The notes under the pieces were generated by a model. That model was not told the DNA's origin and ran no database searches. It was given only the letters and a program-made list of their open reading frames with translations. A program made the translations under genes and the position numbers. DNA of 64,000 bases from Allacma fusca (lineage: Eukaryota; Arthropoda; Collembola; Symphypleona; Sminthuridae), in contig OX359246.1 in assembly GCA_947179485.1 (NCBI GenBank), positions 43,875,632-43,939,631 on the forward strand. The letters are read 5' to 3'. This document shows positions 1 to 12,503 of the stretch, piece after piece. Every line of letters begins with the position of its first letter. Position 1 is the first letter of the stretch.

Positions 1-2080
1 CAACTGTGTGTTGTCCTCCTACAAGGGAATATTTATACCCTGAACTATATGAATATCTAGTGTAATTCCACGTCATTGGAGGATACATATCTACATTACA
101 TACATACATGCATGCATAAAAAAATACATAAAAATTATTTTTGCGTCTTCACTCATCTATGTATAAGTGTGCAGTAGTTACAAAGGAAAGGAGAGCGACG
201 GGGAATAAACAAGTCTAAGGTTTTTATTACCCTTCCCTAAACAAGCTAACATGTTATATTATTGTGCGCCTCTCTCGAAGAGTGTAGGTAAACATAGGCC
301 CAATGCCTTCTTGTACGAAAGGCCTCATCCTCATTACCGTGTGACTCGGAAGTCCGTATAGACAGTCTCTCTTGTATGAATGTGGAGGAGTCTGCACACA
401 TCCATAGGATTCCCTATACCTTGGAACTCCTGGCCCCCTCCTATGTACATACATATATGAAGCCGTCAAGGAAGGATTCCATATGCATATATGATGGAAT
501 TAATGAGAAAAGTTTCAGGATTTGCTCCCAACTTTTTGTGTTTTTACAACCTGTGCTATTATCATCTCCTGCTCTTGGTATGTATGTACATGGAAGGATT
601 TTAGGAGGAGTACCAAGCTGTAAGGTCCCACTCATCTGGAGGCTCCGGGGTTGGGAATCCCCATAATAATATTAACTCATTTCATTCAAGGGTTTCTATC
701 TTAACAAGCTAAAAATCATTCCGGGATGAAGTGAAGGATTGGCTTTTAAAAGGGATTTTTCCCACGATTTCCTTCTCCACTCACTCCGTCCGTCAGTCTC
801 CCTCGAGAGTGGGATATTCCCAAGCAGATCTTGGTATTTTCTTTTTTTTTTGGTACAAGGAGTAAAACTTGTGAAGCAATAATGTATGGGAGAAAAGCCA
901 GACTTATGACTCCTTTCAATTTCCCTAAACCAAAGTATAATTTATTAGCTTGAGACATCACGGACCCGCAACCATCCAAGAAAAGGCGGATTTACATGAA
1001 AGAAGGAGGGTGAGGAAAAGGGGGCACTATGAGGCTGGCAGTTGAAAGCTGGAGCCATGCTCTTAAATTATAATAATACCATATTTTATACTCCGTACTG
1101 AAGCTATTACTAGGAGCAGTCAGAAACAACCCTGAGCCTTTGTAGGAATGAAGAATTCCCTAACTTTAGGCAAAGCCTGTTGCTCCGCTTAAATCTCATA
1201 TAACTCAAAATGCTTCGGTCTTTTAAACACTGAACTTCCTCACATTTGAATCTCCACTTCCATATGAGTTTCTAATAGAAACCTATATCTTTATATTAAA
1301 TACACCCCAGCGTTGTGTTGTATGTACAGGGCCTCAGGAAATATTTCTCAATCTCCCTCCTCCTACTGTTCTCACAGCTCTGTTATGAATTTTACAGAAT
1401 TAATTGAATTAAGGATATTTTTCCAAGACCATCTCTCCATAGGATTTTAACAACACCCATTCTGAAGGTCTTTCAGGGATTTAACCCATACATTCTGCAT
1501 ATGTAATTACTCATTTTGACAACTGACCCCTGGGTATTTTAAAAATCAATTGGCTTTTAGCTTTTGGGCTGAAGTGAGTGATGCTTACATGAAAGGTGAG
1601 ATGTAAGGGGTTATATTCAGAGAAGGAAAATTTCCTGGACTCTTGTATCTACATATGTACCCACAACTGAGGAGAAAGTCTCTTGTAAATTCCATGCTGG
1701 GCCGGATTTTGCATAAGACATCAAATGCACTGGAGAAAGTCAGGGAAAGCAAAGGGGGAAAGAGACAGCGTCACAAAGAGAATTTTATCAGCCCCATTGT
1801 TTGATTCAAAAGGTAGATTAGGATAACATATACTAGAGGCAGGGACAGAGACTATATGTATATATACATATGTAATGTCTATAGCCTATGAAGGATACGA
1901 GCTAGGAGTATATCTATACTGTAGAGATACCGTATCTACATATGGAGTTACGGAGAAGGAGGAAGAAGTGGAGGAAACCATATAAGAGAAACAATTTGAA
2001 TTCCCCTGCTTTCCCGCTCTTAATGGACTCTCCATGTAATTCCGTCCTAAGCTTTTCACTTCACCTTGGCCCGCTCTTTC

Positions 2081-2088
<8 letters not shown>

Positions 2089-2114
<26 letters not shown>
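2089..2114. repeat. (TC)n microsatellite
   Basis: Uninterrupted TC dinucleotide run of about 13 units. Reading it on either strand creates spurious Ser-Leu or Arg-Glu open frames. Confidence 0.9.
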
Positions 2115-5022
2115 CCATTTCCCGTTTTACCCAGAGTATGAGGACTCATTGTAAAGGGCTCCGCAAAAACTCAGGATTTATCAGTTAGCATCTATCTCTT
2201 TCCATATGGGTATCAATTGGAAAAAATAAATTAAAAGTCACATTTGTGAGAGTGGATAAAAGGGAATAATACTAGGGAAGTGTGGATCTCCATAACGATA
2301 CACTATAGAACCGTTCACTTTTTAACGTCCCCCCTTTCCCCCCCTCCTAGTATCTATCTTCTTCTCAACAATTGAATTCCTTACAAATTGTTATATCTTT
2401 AGAACTTATCCTCAAGGATTTAGGAAATAATGAAACTTTTTTTTATAATAGTAAAGACACATTTGAGGGAGCGAGTATTGCATAGTGTAATAGTAATGCT
2501 CAAGTTTTATTACAGTCTCACTCCAAAGGACCCAAAGAGTATCTACAATAAATCATTCCCTGAATGGTGTAAAGTGATGGAGCTCATTTGTATTCAAGGG
2601 CTGATTGAGGTAGAGCTCCTATAGGGATTTTTAATGGTAAGCAAGCACGCATGCATGTAAATTCGAGGAATTACAGGGAAATTGAAGACTCAATTATGAT
2701 GAGGAGTGAGCGGTGACAATCAAACTGAGCCTTTGGAAGTATCTCTCGGATGTCACTCATTCACAGCTGAAAAACCTCCCGAGTAGGGGATTTACTGTAT
2801 TGTAGTTCCTGGTATTGGAATTCCAGGTGAAAGTAGATATCCCATAGACAAGGTATTACATTTTATCTTCCCTCAAAATCCTTGAATCTTCCTTTCAGTG
2901 AGGACAACCATCAATGGGAAAAGGAACAAGAGGAATTTGAGAGAGATTTAAACATTCTTTGGGAGTTGTTACAATTGTCAACAAATTTTCGGAGCTATCA
3001 AATTCCAGGGATGTTTTTGTGGTTCTCTCTCTCTCTTTCTATTCTACACTATCTTTGATTCTGTGTCTATCTTTGAAAGGTTCCCCGCGCGTACAATAGA
3101 GTTATATATGACGTAGGGTTCTTTTTTTTCACAGGATTTTCATTTTGAATGACGGTTACAATAAATTTAATATCCCTCAATGCTTACACGTTCCAGTTAA
3201 CTTTTGATTCCATTTGGAAGGATTTCTACAGAGTTATCTACCTAGGAGGAGCTTCCTATATGAAGCTTGCCGTAACTGCTCCCATTTCCCAAGTATTTAA
3301 CTTCAAACTGCATGAATATTATTTGTATAGATAGATATCTGAAGCTCATATATTTTCTCTTTATTGAAGATCAGACCCGCTTGGGGACTTGTGAAACCCC
3401 TATTGGAAGATCACAGGCTCAATATACTTTATGTATCTATGCTTCCAGGAATTGAAGCATTCCTATCCCTGGATAAAAATCCAAGTAATATTACAATTTC
3501 CCTCTGCAAGGGATCCCTTATTACAAGGGCATTTCATCTTTAGTTGAAAAAATTAGTTTCGACACATTTCCCTTTTTAAAAAAAAACCAAAAAACAGTCC
3601 TTATAAAAAATCTTCTTACCTGTCCTGACACAAGAGCATTTGCTATTACAAGAGTCAAAATTATCCGCTTCCCTGGCCCCATTATTATTATATAACTATT
3701 ATATAATTATTATAAGGCTTTATGAAATTATTAGACAATTCGTACAGGAGAGAAAAACTAGGATTTAATAATTTGATAGAAATTCTTAAACCTTACTATC
3801 CTGCTTTTTCGGATCATATTTAAAACTTATGGAATTGATTCCCCAGCAAGTTAAAAAAAGGAAGTTAAACTGGGAGTATTGGGCTCAGAATATGGGAAAA
3901 AAATCTCAAAGGGAGTAAAAGTTCAGGGATTTTTAATTGTTTCAATTTGAAAGTGTGACACAGGATCGGGATTTTTTTTTCTCTTTTGGTGGGAGATGAG
4001 TTTGTGTAGAGTTTGCCAAAAAATGTGAATTCCTTTGGGGAGCTTGTACATATGTACATAGATATACATAGGAGCATAGGGGCTAGGAGGGAGTTGAGTC
4101 CTTATGTTATTTAAGTGTATCTATAATTACTTGCTGGAGCAAGCATTTAGTTTGTAAATAGTTTCCAACGACTCTGTAGTGTTACTTCCATGAGCTTATA
4201 ATACTACATAGTTACTCATCGACTCTCCTCCATATTTTTACATTTATGTATACAACATAATGGAATTTTGAATGGGACCCTTGTTTCCCAACTGTATGGG
4301 GAAATATGACTTGAGAGTGAGGCTCGGAATGATAATGGTGAGGTGTCGGTGGAGCTGAGGCTAATGTGCACAACAAGTTTGAGTATTAGAATTTTGACGG
4401 GGCCACTCTGCAACAGTTTACTCTGACAGAGAGTCTCTTTTGTTCCCGGACTACTAGTATTGTGTGTAGTATAAATGCTCTGGGTGTTTTCTGTAGAATC
4501 TATCCCTATAGATACAGTAGGACGTGTCACACACTGTGTGTCGGTTGTAGTTAGTAAGCACATGTATGATTTTATGATGCATTCAAATCTATGAGAATTG
4601 ATTGTATGGGGACAAGTCGGAGAGCTGTTATTGTCACTTGTTCCAATAGAGAAGGGATTGGCGGAGAAGTATAATAATTATTACTGTACAGACATAGAAT
4701 CTGACAGGACTACAAATAGATACATAGGAAAAAAGGAAGGTAGCTTCGGGACAGGAAGACATGCACACACATTTTTCTTGGAAATATGTGACTAATAGTA
4801 GATACTGAAAGTCACTTTGATCAGCCTGTCAGGCTTAATCTATTGGATAATTGCCGGAGGCCTTGCTTTTATTCTTGACTTGCATTTTCTTTTTTTTTTG
4901 GTCCCCCATATACATACGAAAAAGAAACACCTGAGAGAGAGAGAGGAAGGTTGGCTGATGTGCCAAGTTCCTGGCCTATTATCTCTGTCACACAGGAGTT
5001 GGCTTGTTCCATCGGAGCGTTT

Positions 5023-5046
5023 GTCTGTCTGTCTGTCTGTCTGTCT
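5023..5046. repeat. (GTCT)n microsatellite
   Basis: About six tandem GTCT units followed by CTCC. It is a simple tetranucleotide repeat. Confidence 0.85.
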
Positions 5047-6359
5047 CTCCGATAAAACTCCCAAGCTCAACGGATGAGGCTCTTACTTGTGTAAACTCCT
5101 CATCATGGGCTAATATGGCGGAAAACTGATAAAAACTATCTTCCCACAGTTGTCGCCTCAACCACCACAAATCTTCATCCTTCACCCCGAGGACAGCTCT
5201 AATGCGGGCTTGTTATCCTCTAAATTAGGTTAATGGCTACGGTCAACTGTACTTATACTTATATGGCTTGGAAAAATCTTCTTCCCAATTACGTATAAAA
5301 AGCTGAGGCTCAGATCATTCCAGTACTGTCAGCCTGTATGGATGTATGTAATTACATATGTATAATTATATATAAATTGTAAATAGAATATCCAAGGGGT
5401 GGGAAATAATATAAATAGTACCAAGGAATCATCATGTGTTTGATCCATATTGAGTCTGAGAGTCTTACAAGAGCTATCATTACAATCATGGGTAGCGGCG
5501 AGTCCGAATTGAGGTAAATCAGGAAGCTAAAGTGGAAATAATTGTTTGTCATTTGTATCCCTCAACAATCCTTTTAATTTTATTCGAGAAACGACTTCTA
5601 TAGAATTGGGCGTTGAGGATGGGCGAGTAATTCATTCCTGTTTGTATAGTGTGTGTGTATATGCATTGAAACGAAATAAATCAAGGGGTTTTGTATAGGT
5701 ATGTAGTGGGGAGAGGTTTTACTGGGGAAAAAACTAAAATCCCTTGAGAACCAATAATTTTTGTTCCCAATAGATATATTAGCTAGATATGTATATCGGA
5801 ATAATTTATTGTAATTTAGATATTTCAATGTTCCCATCTATAATGCCGTGCACGCAGCTTGGATTATAGGGATGGAGCATGAAAAATATGCATTCTATTT
5901 ACGATTAGATTGATATATAATGTTCTTTGTAAGAGTAAGTTCATTTTTCATACACGGAATTATTAAACTGGAGTAAAATAATAATCAGGAGCAATTTGTA
6001 AAATCTTGAATCATTCTTCAGTACCGGGGATTTTATAAATCTGGACATCGTATTCCATAGGGTTGATGTAGAGCTCCAGGGATTTAATGATTTATTGTCA
6101 TTAAATTACAAATTAAACAGTGTATTTGGTCTATATTGATTTTAGTATGCTCAGTTAATTAAATTGAAACAATGATTCAATGGTGTAGTCAAACCATTAC
6201 ATGATTCGTTTGGTTGGACCTTACACACGTCACACCCGTGCCTTTTTGGGGAGCGTTCATACATTTTTAGTCCACGGGACCATCTACAATATTCTAACAT
6301 CAATATGCTACATTTAGTTAGAATATCATACAAAACTCCACTTCTTAAACCCACGTGAT

Positions 6360-8700
6360 GTAAGTGACAAATTTAAGATAACTGTGTCAGGGGAAACGCT
6401 ATGCAGAAATAAAATCCCTTCCTAAAATAGACCTTCCTCAAATAATAAAACGCGATTGTTGAGCCAATCATAACAAAAGAGAAAATAATCAAAAATTCAA
6501 GCAAATCAGAAACAAGACTCTATAATAATTAGGTATTATTAATAATTAACTATTAAAGAAATTCAAAACTGGACTGACATTTCAGCAAACGACAAGACAG
6601 AATTATTTTTTTTTAAATCCCCCTCGTCTACGATATCCACCATGGAAATAGCCCATAGGTAATGAAGTTCTAAATATAACCCCGGTATGGCAAATATTTA
6701 AGTTCCTATGACCATCATCCCATATGGTACTGTGTGGGAATTTCTGTTTTTGTTAAATTTAGCCGCGGTTCATGTCACATGACGACATAACTTCCAATCC
6801 GTTACACAGTAGCCAGGGCGGTAATTCTGTAGGTGTCTCAATTATCTACATCAAACTCTTTAAGGGATTTTGAAAAACTCCGCCGTAATCACTGCAACTG
6901 TTGAGCTCACAATCACCTCAATTACTTTTCTTATCTTAGGTGACCGAGTTGGTTCACCTTCCGTTATTTTTAACCTAATCTTGTATTTATATTTACCAAG
7001 CTGGTTGCGTACTAGTCACCACTCGAAGTGTAACTTAGTCTAATTATCATTATCTACTATCGTCTGTCCAGACCAAGCCACTAGACATTTGACCGCTGTA
7101 TTTTTATAACTTCCAGAGTCGTTCAAGAACGACTCACTCTCCTCCTAACGCAACTCCAGTCAACATCTGCTCTGTATTTTTAATTCATAAAATGTTTTTA
7201 CTACAATAAAGCTAGGTTTAGTCTTCCATTACCCCACACAGCACTCATCATCCTTCCATTACCATCAATGGGTTTATCTGTATATGTACATACACAAGTT
7301 TCATACTTTGCATTCAATCTCCCTGCACTTACAGCAACACGGCTTATAATTTAAAATATTCAATACAACCCAATCATGAGCTAATTTAATCCATTTATAG
7401 ACATGAAATTATCTATCAAATCCGTTATGTATGCTTAAATTTCAGAACTATTTGATGCTTAGAGGCAAAGGAAAGCAAGAGTCTCGGATGGTGATGCCTC
7501 CATATTTGTAATAACTTCCAAAGTTATCTCAGTAGGCAATATTAAAGTTTTAAAGGAACACAAATAAGTATAAAAAGGAAGTCGTTGCTTGCGTGCTCTT
7601 CAAATTCATACATAATTGAAGGGGTCAATCAGCTCTTAAATTACTTTACACAGTGGGAAATCAATCCACTCATGGCACGATCAATAATACAAGCCTCATT
7701 CAGAGGCGCGTTGTAAAACAAATATAAATCCCCTATTTGAATGTCCATCTTCCCAGGAATGAACCTCCTCATATTCTTTCCGTTTTAATCTTCTTATATA
7801 CTTATGGCAATAATGCGCCTGACGCTTTAGTCATTAAGGATGGAACGATTGCTATTCCAGGAGATTCGAAATGCGCTGAGTCTGCATAAATTCACAATAT
7901 CTTCTGAGCAGCTTTACAAGTTCTGAAGGTTTAGCTTTGAAGGCTTCAAGATAAAAATTGAAAGCATTACTTGGCAGCTTCTTCCTTAGAGATACAAATA
8001 AATTTGGAGAAACTTGTGTGCGATGTTTATGTGAAAACAATTTTCCTACGGATAATCCAACCAGGAAAGTTCTAGAGAAATAAATTAAAGATAGTTGTAA
8101 AAGGTGCATAGGAAAGTTCAGTCACTGCATATCTTCTCTATGTTGGAACTACAGATAGCTTGGATTATGCTCTATTACTTTTATTCTTACAAGCTTAGGC
8201 CTTAGTTTTAGCTTCCAAAGACTTCTATTTGGGCTTGAAAGCTTTGCGTAAATGAATTCAAACTTTTAATTCATCAGAGATCAAAAGTGATCCCAATTAT
8301 CCCTACGATTTAAATTAATATAAAGGTAAGCCGTACATAATTATTAAAGCAGAACCATTCTCCAAGCAGAGCTATACACTGTTAGTATTTTAAAAAAATC
8401 CTTTGCATTCCTCCTGAATAAAATCATCTAATTTTTCACCTAAACGCATTTCTTCCATAAAAATTCAAAAAGCACTAGGAAGGACAAAAAACTCTACACT
8501 GTGGTTATAATGTAAAAAAAATAGCAGACCTACAAAAAAAAATTGAAACTGCTAATGAATGAATTATGCATAACGTCCGGACCCACACCTCGTTTCTACT
8601 CTAGCCCTCCCAGCCATACTTTTTAAATCCTATGCTTTGAAAATACAAGAGTAAATTAGGAAATTGTCTTTAAAATACTTACATATTGTGAGAGTTCCTT
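6360..8700. other. AT-richer block, nearly free of TACATA words
   Basis: The texture changes here: fewer TACATATG words and CT runs, more AT and some short inverted repeats. It could be an old mobile-element insertion, but I found no terminal repeats or target-site duplication bounding it. One minus-strand frame near 7852-8071 is discussed as a weak exon candidate. Confidence 0.35.
7116..7135. repeat. Perfect short inverted repeat
   Basis: GAGTCGTTC and its exact reverse complement GAACGACTC are separated by two bases (AA), giving a 20-nt hairpin-capable palindrome inside the AT-richer block. It may be part of a decayed DNA transposon end, but no partner was located. Confidence 0.8.
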
Positions 8701-9624
8701 CATGTTAAAGGAATGTGTGGGAAAAACTCTTCCCTAATAGGGCCGAAGGAAGGAGGACATTGGTGTAAACGCACTACAGCTACAGGCCCGTTAAATTCTT
8801 ACTTGTAGTTGATCCTGTGAATTACAAGGGATTAGATCCAGAGGGCAGAAAGAATCTTTGGGTAATTTAAATGGAGATTGAAATGGCACAAGCCATTTCT
8901 TCCCAATTCCTTTTTCTCATAGAACCGACACATTGTGCACTGTAAAAGGGAAATTGCTTTCGGAGTGAAACATCCCTTTGTACACTCTCTCCACACATAC
9001 GCATTATACATATGTAGATACATACATATAATTATATAATTATAAATACTCCCAGATATATTCCCATTAATGTTACATGCCTCCCAATCCCGCTTTGTCT
9101 CTCAAGTTTGATATCTTGCATAGGAAAATATTTCCCCTTCCTTACTATTACTTGAGTACTTTCCCCTATAACTACATACATAGATACGTACATATGTATC
9201 TATATGCAGACTCGCTAAATGTTTCCTCCTGACTGTGCTGGAGAATATGCATGACATACAAAAAAAAAAGAGGGGAAGAAAAGCAGCGGAAACTATGTGA
9301 GAGTACCTTGAAGATTCCATTAATTATTACGTAGGGAGGGAGCACACGGAAGGAAATTCATTTGTGAGTCAAATCCATTCATAAGTGTACATAGAGGAAT
9401 GAGTATTAGCAAAGCATTCATTTTGAGCCTAGGTAAAGAAATTAACCTTTTTGAGATGGGTTTTATACAGTCTCTAGACCATTGCTCTGGTGGTCGGAAG
9501 ATTGGGACACGGGATTCTCTGAAATATACATTGCAATTCTTCTGGCCCAGTGAGATGCGGGAGAACCTCATTTGAGGAAAACTTCATTCTCAAGTATTAT
9601 TTACATTCTGTCCACTGATACGTT

Positions 9625-9628
<4 letters not shown>

Positions 9629-9669
<41 letters not shown>

Positions 9670-9717
9670 CCTCATTCAATATTCTTTGCCTACAGAGAGA
9701 GAGAGAGAGAGAGAGAG
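9629..9717. repeat. (TC)19 and (AG)12 in inverted arrangement
   Basis: A pure TC run at 9629-9666 is followed after 27 bases by a pure AG run at 9694-9717. The two runs are complementary, so the strand could fold into a long hairpin, and each run alone is a homopurine/homopyrimidine tract. Confidence 0.9.
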
Positions 9718-10074
9718 CTGAAGGACTCGGAAGTTTTTCTCTCATGTAGCTTTCTCCATCATCTACTTTCTCTCTCATGTTGCGTGGTGAAATCACACGC
9801 CTCCTGCTTTCTCATACCGAAATGAAATCTTCCCGCTTCATAGGGAAACAGCTAGTCTCATTTATTACTCCATGCTTTACTTCATTCATCTACCACTTGA
9901 GTATCCAAGAATCATTCCTTTGATATAGTTTAATGAACTTGAGTGTTTTCACATCGGCATCCAAGTGCTACCTCCAAGTGTACCACACAAGCCCTCTGTC
10001 CCATCAGCTGGAAGTCGTTACATTTGAGATATATTTTCAACTTAATCGTAGACATATCCTTGGTTTTAATGGGG

Positions 10075-10077
<3 letters not shown>

Positions 10078-10139
<62 letters not shown>
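10078..10139. repeat. (GA)27 followed by a G8 run
   Basis: About 54 bases of pure GA run straight into eight G residues, giving a homopurine strand of over 60 bases. Confidence 0.9.
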
Positions 10140-11140
10140 TTGTGGGGGTAAGGTTCCTCAAGGGAACAGATTCCTCTCTATGTAAGATCATTATACTTGG
10201 GGTCTCAATTCCAACCACTTATTAAACTGGGACTACTCCATGAGCCATTTAATGTCATACTGGGATGTGGGATATAGATGCATCCATCTGCACAGCACAC
10301 AAGAGCATGAGTGTGATCTCAACTATGGGATAATTCTGTGTACAAGGTAAATATAAATACAGTGATTGATACGCTCTCCCTTTGTATACCGTCCCCTTAA
10401 TAAGCCTTATCCATCATGACTCTGAGACACTAAAGCTATGCAACATCCCAGTCTTTCCCAAGAGCCATCTCTCCAGAAGGAACTTGAGCGGGAGCTGAGT
10501 TATTTTTATTAAAGTCACACTTTATACTTTCCACATGAAAGGACCAACTTATCACTGATTGTGAGAGTCAGAGGATGAGCTCCTTTACTTATATTATATA
10601 AATATATACAGTGGGGTTCCCTACAAGGCAATTCCTACTTATTGCTGATTTACGTAAATCCTACACAGTCTCCGCACAATTCCGGGCCCTCAGTGTGCAT
10701 GCCTCCATTCGTTAGTAAAATGTCTGCCCTTTGAGTACGAGTTTGCTACATCCTTGTAGGCACTTGGTAAAAATAAAGTATACGATGTAAGGGAGAAAGA
10801 GCGAGAGCTGGGAAAGTCCTGTGAAAAAATAAACGATACAGTCTTGTATAACAGCACTCAAGGGCTGAACCACACACTTAATTTTAGTCTTGGCTCTACA
10901 GTATATAGCTATGTACATATGTACAGTTATATGGATGTTTTTCAAATGAGGTCCCATTTAATCAACCCTAATGCCATTCTTTCATTCTTGGTCTGAGTGT
11001 GTAGAGGGAATAATGTTGTTCGTAACGAAATGATTTCCCCCAAATGCTTTCTTTTCGGATTTATTTTCTCTCTATATCTATACCTATACCTACACGCTCA
11101 TACATAGACATATGACTATACACACAAAATAAGTTTTCCT

Positions 11141-11143
<3 letters not shown>

Positions 11144-11182
<39 letters not shown>

Positions 11183-11188
11183 TGTGTA
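11144..11188. repeat. (GA)n followed by (TG)n
   Basis: A GA run to 11180 passes directly into a short TGTGTGT run. It is a compound microsatellite. Confidence 0.85.
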
Positions 11189-12058
11189 TGGAGTAAGAAA
11201 TGAGAGCAAATTCGACACCTTTCTACATTATACAGAGGAGAGATGGAATGGGCCTTTTTATACGGGGAGAAAGTGGAGAATGAATTGGAAATGATATCTC
11301 AATAATGCTTGTTCCTTAACAAGCTCCAGTACAAGTCCTACTCCTTGTGTAGCCTTTCTTGTATATTAGTTCCTCTTGGGAGATGAATGGGGACAATGGG
11401 GTGGGGACGTAAAAATCTATTGTATAAATTATATGGGGCACATATGTACATACATATCTACATATGCATCTATAGATATGCTCCCCTATGTATGGATGTA
11501 CACAGGCATGTATGTATAGCTACAGATCCCTTTATAAATAGATACAGGGTACTCTCACCATGTGAGACCCTTTCCTGAGCCTGTTTTCAATACCAGGAAA
11601 AATATTAGGACACGTGCCTATATTTAGATACCACAAGTTAATTTTTGTCCCAATAAAAGAATCCCTCTAGATAATAGTCACATTTTGCTCCTTTTAAGGC
11701 CTAGTGTATTTCCACACGAGGAGTGTACTAGGAACTCAAAGTATAAGTTCGGATACAAATTATATCTGTATTCCCTGCTATTGTAGTGTACCTACAACAG
11801 ATATGCAGCTACTATATCCTACATATAGTTATTGTAGCAAAGCCTCATTCATAGTCCAAACACTCATTACTTCACATATGTTCACGTCCGTCCAATGGAA
11901 ATATCTAGGGATGAAAGACACCCCAAGAATCTACATATGTAAATATACACGGAAGCCCGTTCAATCAGAAATAGGAGAAAATTCTCTTGAAAAATTCAAT
12001 GTGTACGTATTGTTGAGGCTGTCTCGAGGCTCGGAACAAAACACACCCAAACGAACAT

Positions 12059-12087
12059 ACACACACACACACATACACACACACACA
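12059..12087. repeat. (AC)n microsatellite
   Basis: AC dinucleotide repeat with one AT interruption. Confidence 0.85.
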
Positions 12088-12469
12088 AGCTTCATTGACA
12101 TCCGTTGAGCACGAGAGAAAGGCGTTTTTTTTCTAGTATTACTTATTGAAGTAGTCCACCCTTTACACTGGGACGGCCGACTACAGAAGGAAAGTGTTTG
12201 TTGAATAGAAAATGCACTCATTCATTTCTCATATGAAAAAGATTCCTTTTTCCTCAAAAGCCTCGAAAAATTCCTTTTCTTTCGGAAGTAACCCGGAGGA
12301 GAAAAAGGAAGTGACCTGGTCTTGGTAATTTTCCTCCATCTTATCTCACGGGACTGGGAGATTCTCCCACCAGAATCGTTCCTTTTCCATGGTTCTTTAT
12401 ATAAAATTCATTAATCAATTTTACAAGCCATGTATATCTATACCCTGCATATTTCAATACGGCAAAAAA

Positions 12470-12502
<33 letters not shown>
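12470..12502. repeat. (TG)n(AG)n compound microsatellite
   Basis: A TG run switches to an AG run of about 11 units. Confidence 0.85.

Positions 12503-12503
<1 letters not shown>

Larger units (their letters stand above)
1..6359. other. Non-coding, microsatellite-rich tract
   Basis: I see no gene here. Open frames are short, lack splice-bounded coding character and often read through simple repeats. The tract holds many TACATA/TATGTA words, poly-A and poly-T runs, a CT run near 2.1 kb and a GTCT run near 5.0 kb. It may be intergenic, or it may be intron upstream of the ERG exons that start at 25122. The sequence alone does not decide. Confidence 0.6.
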
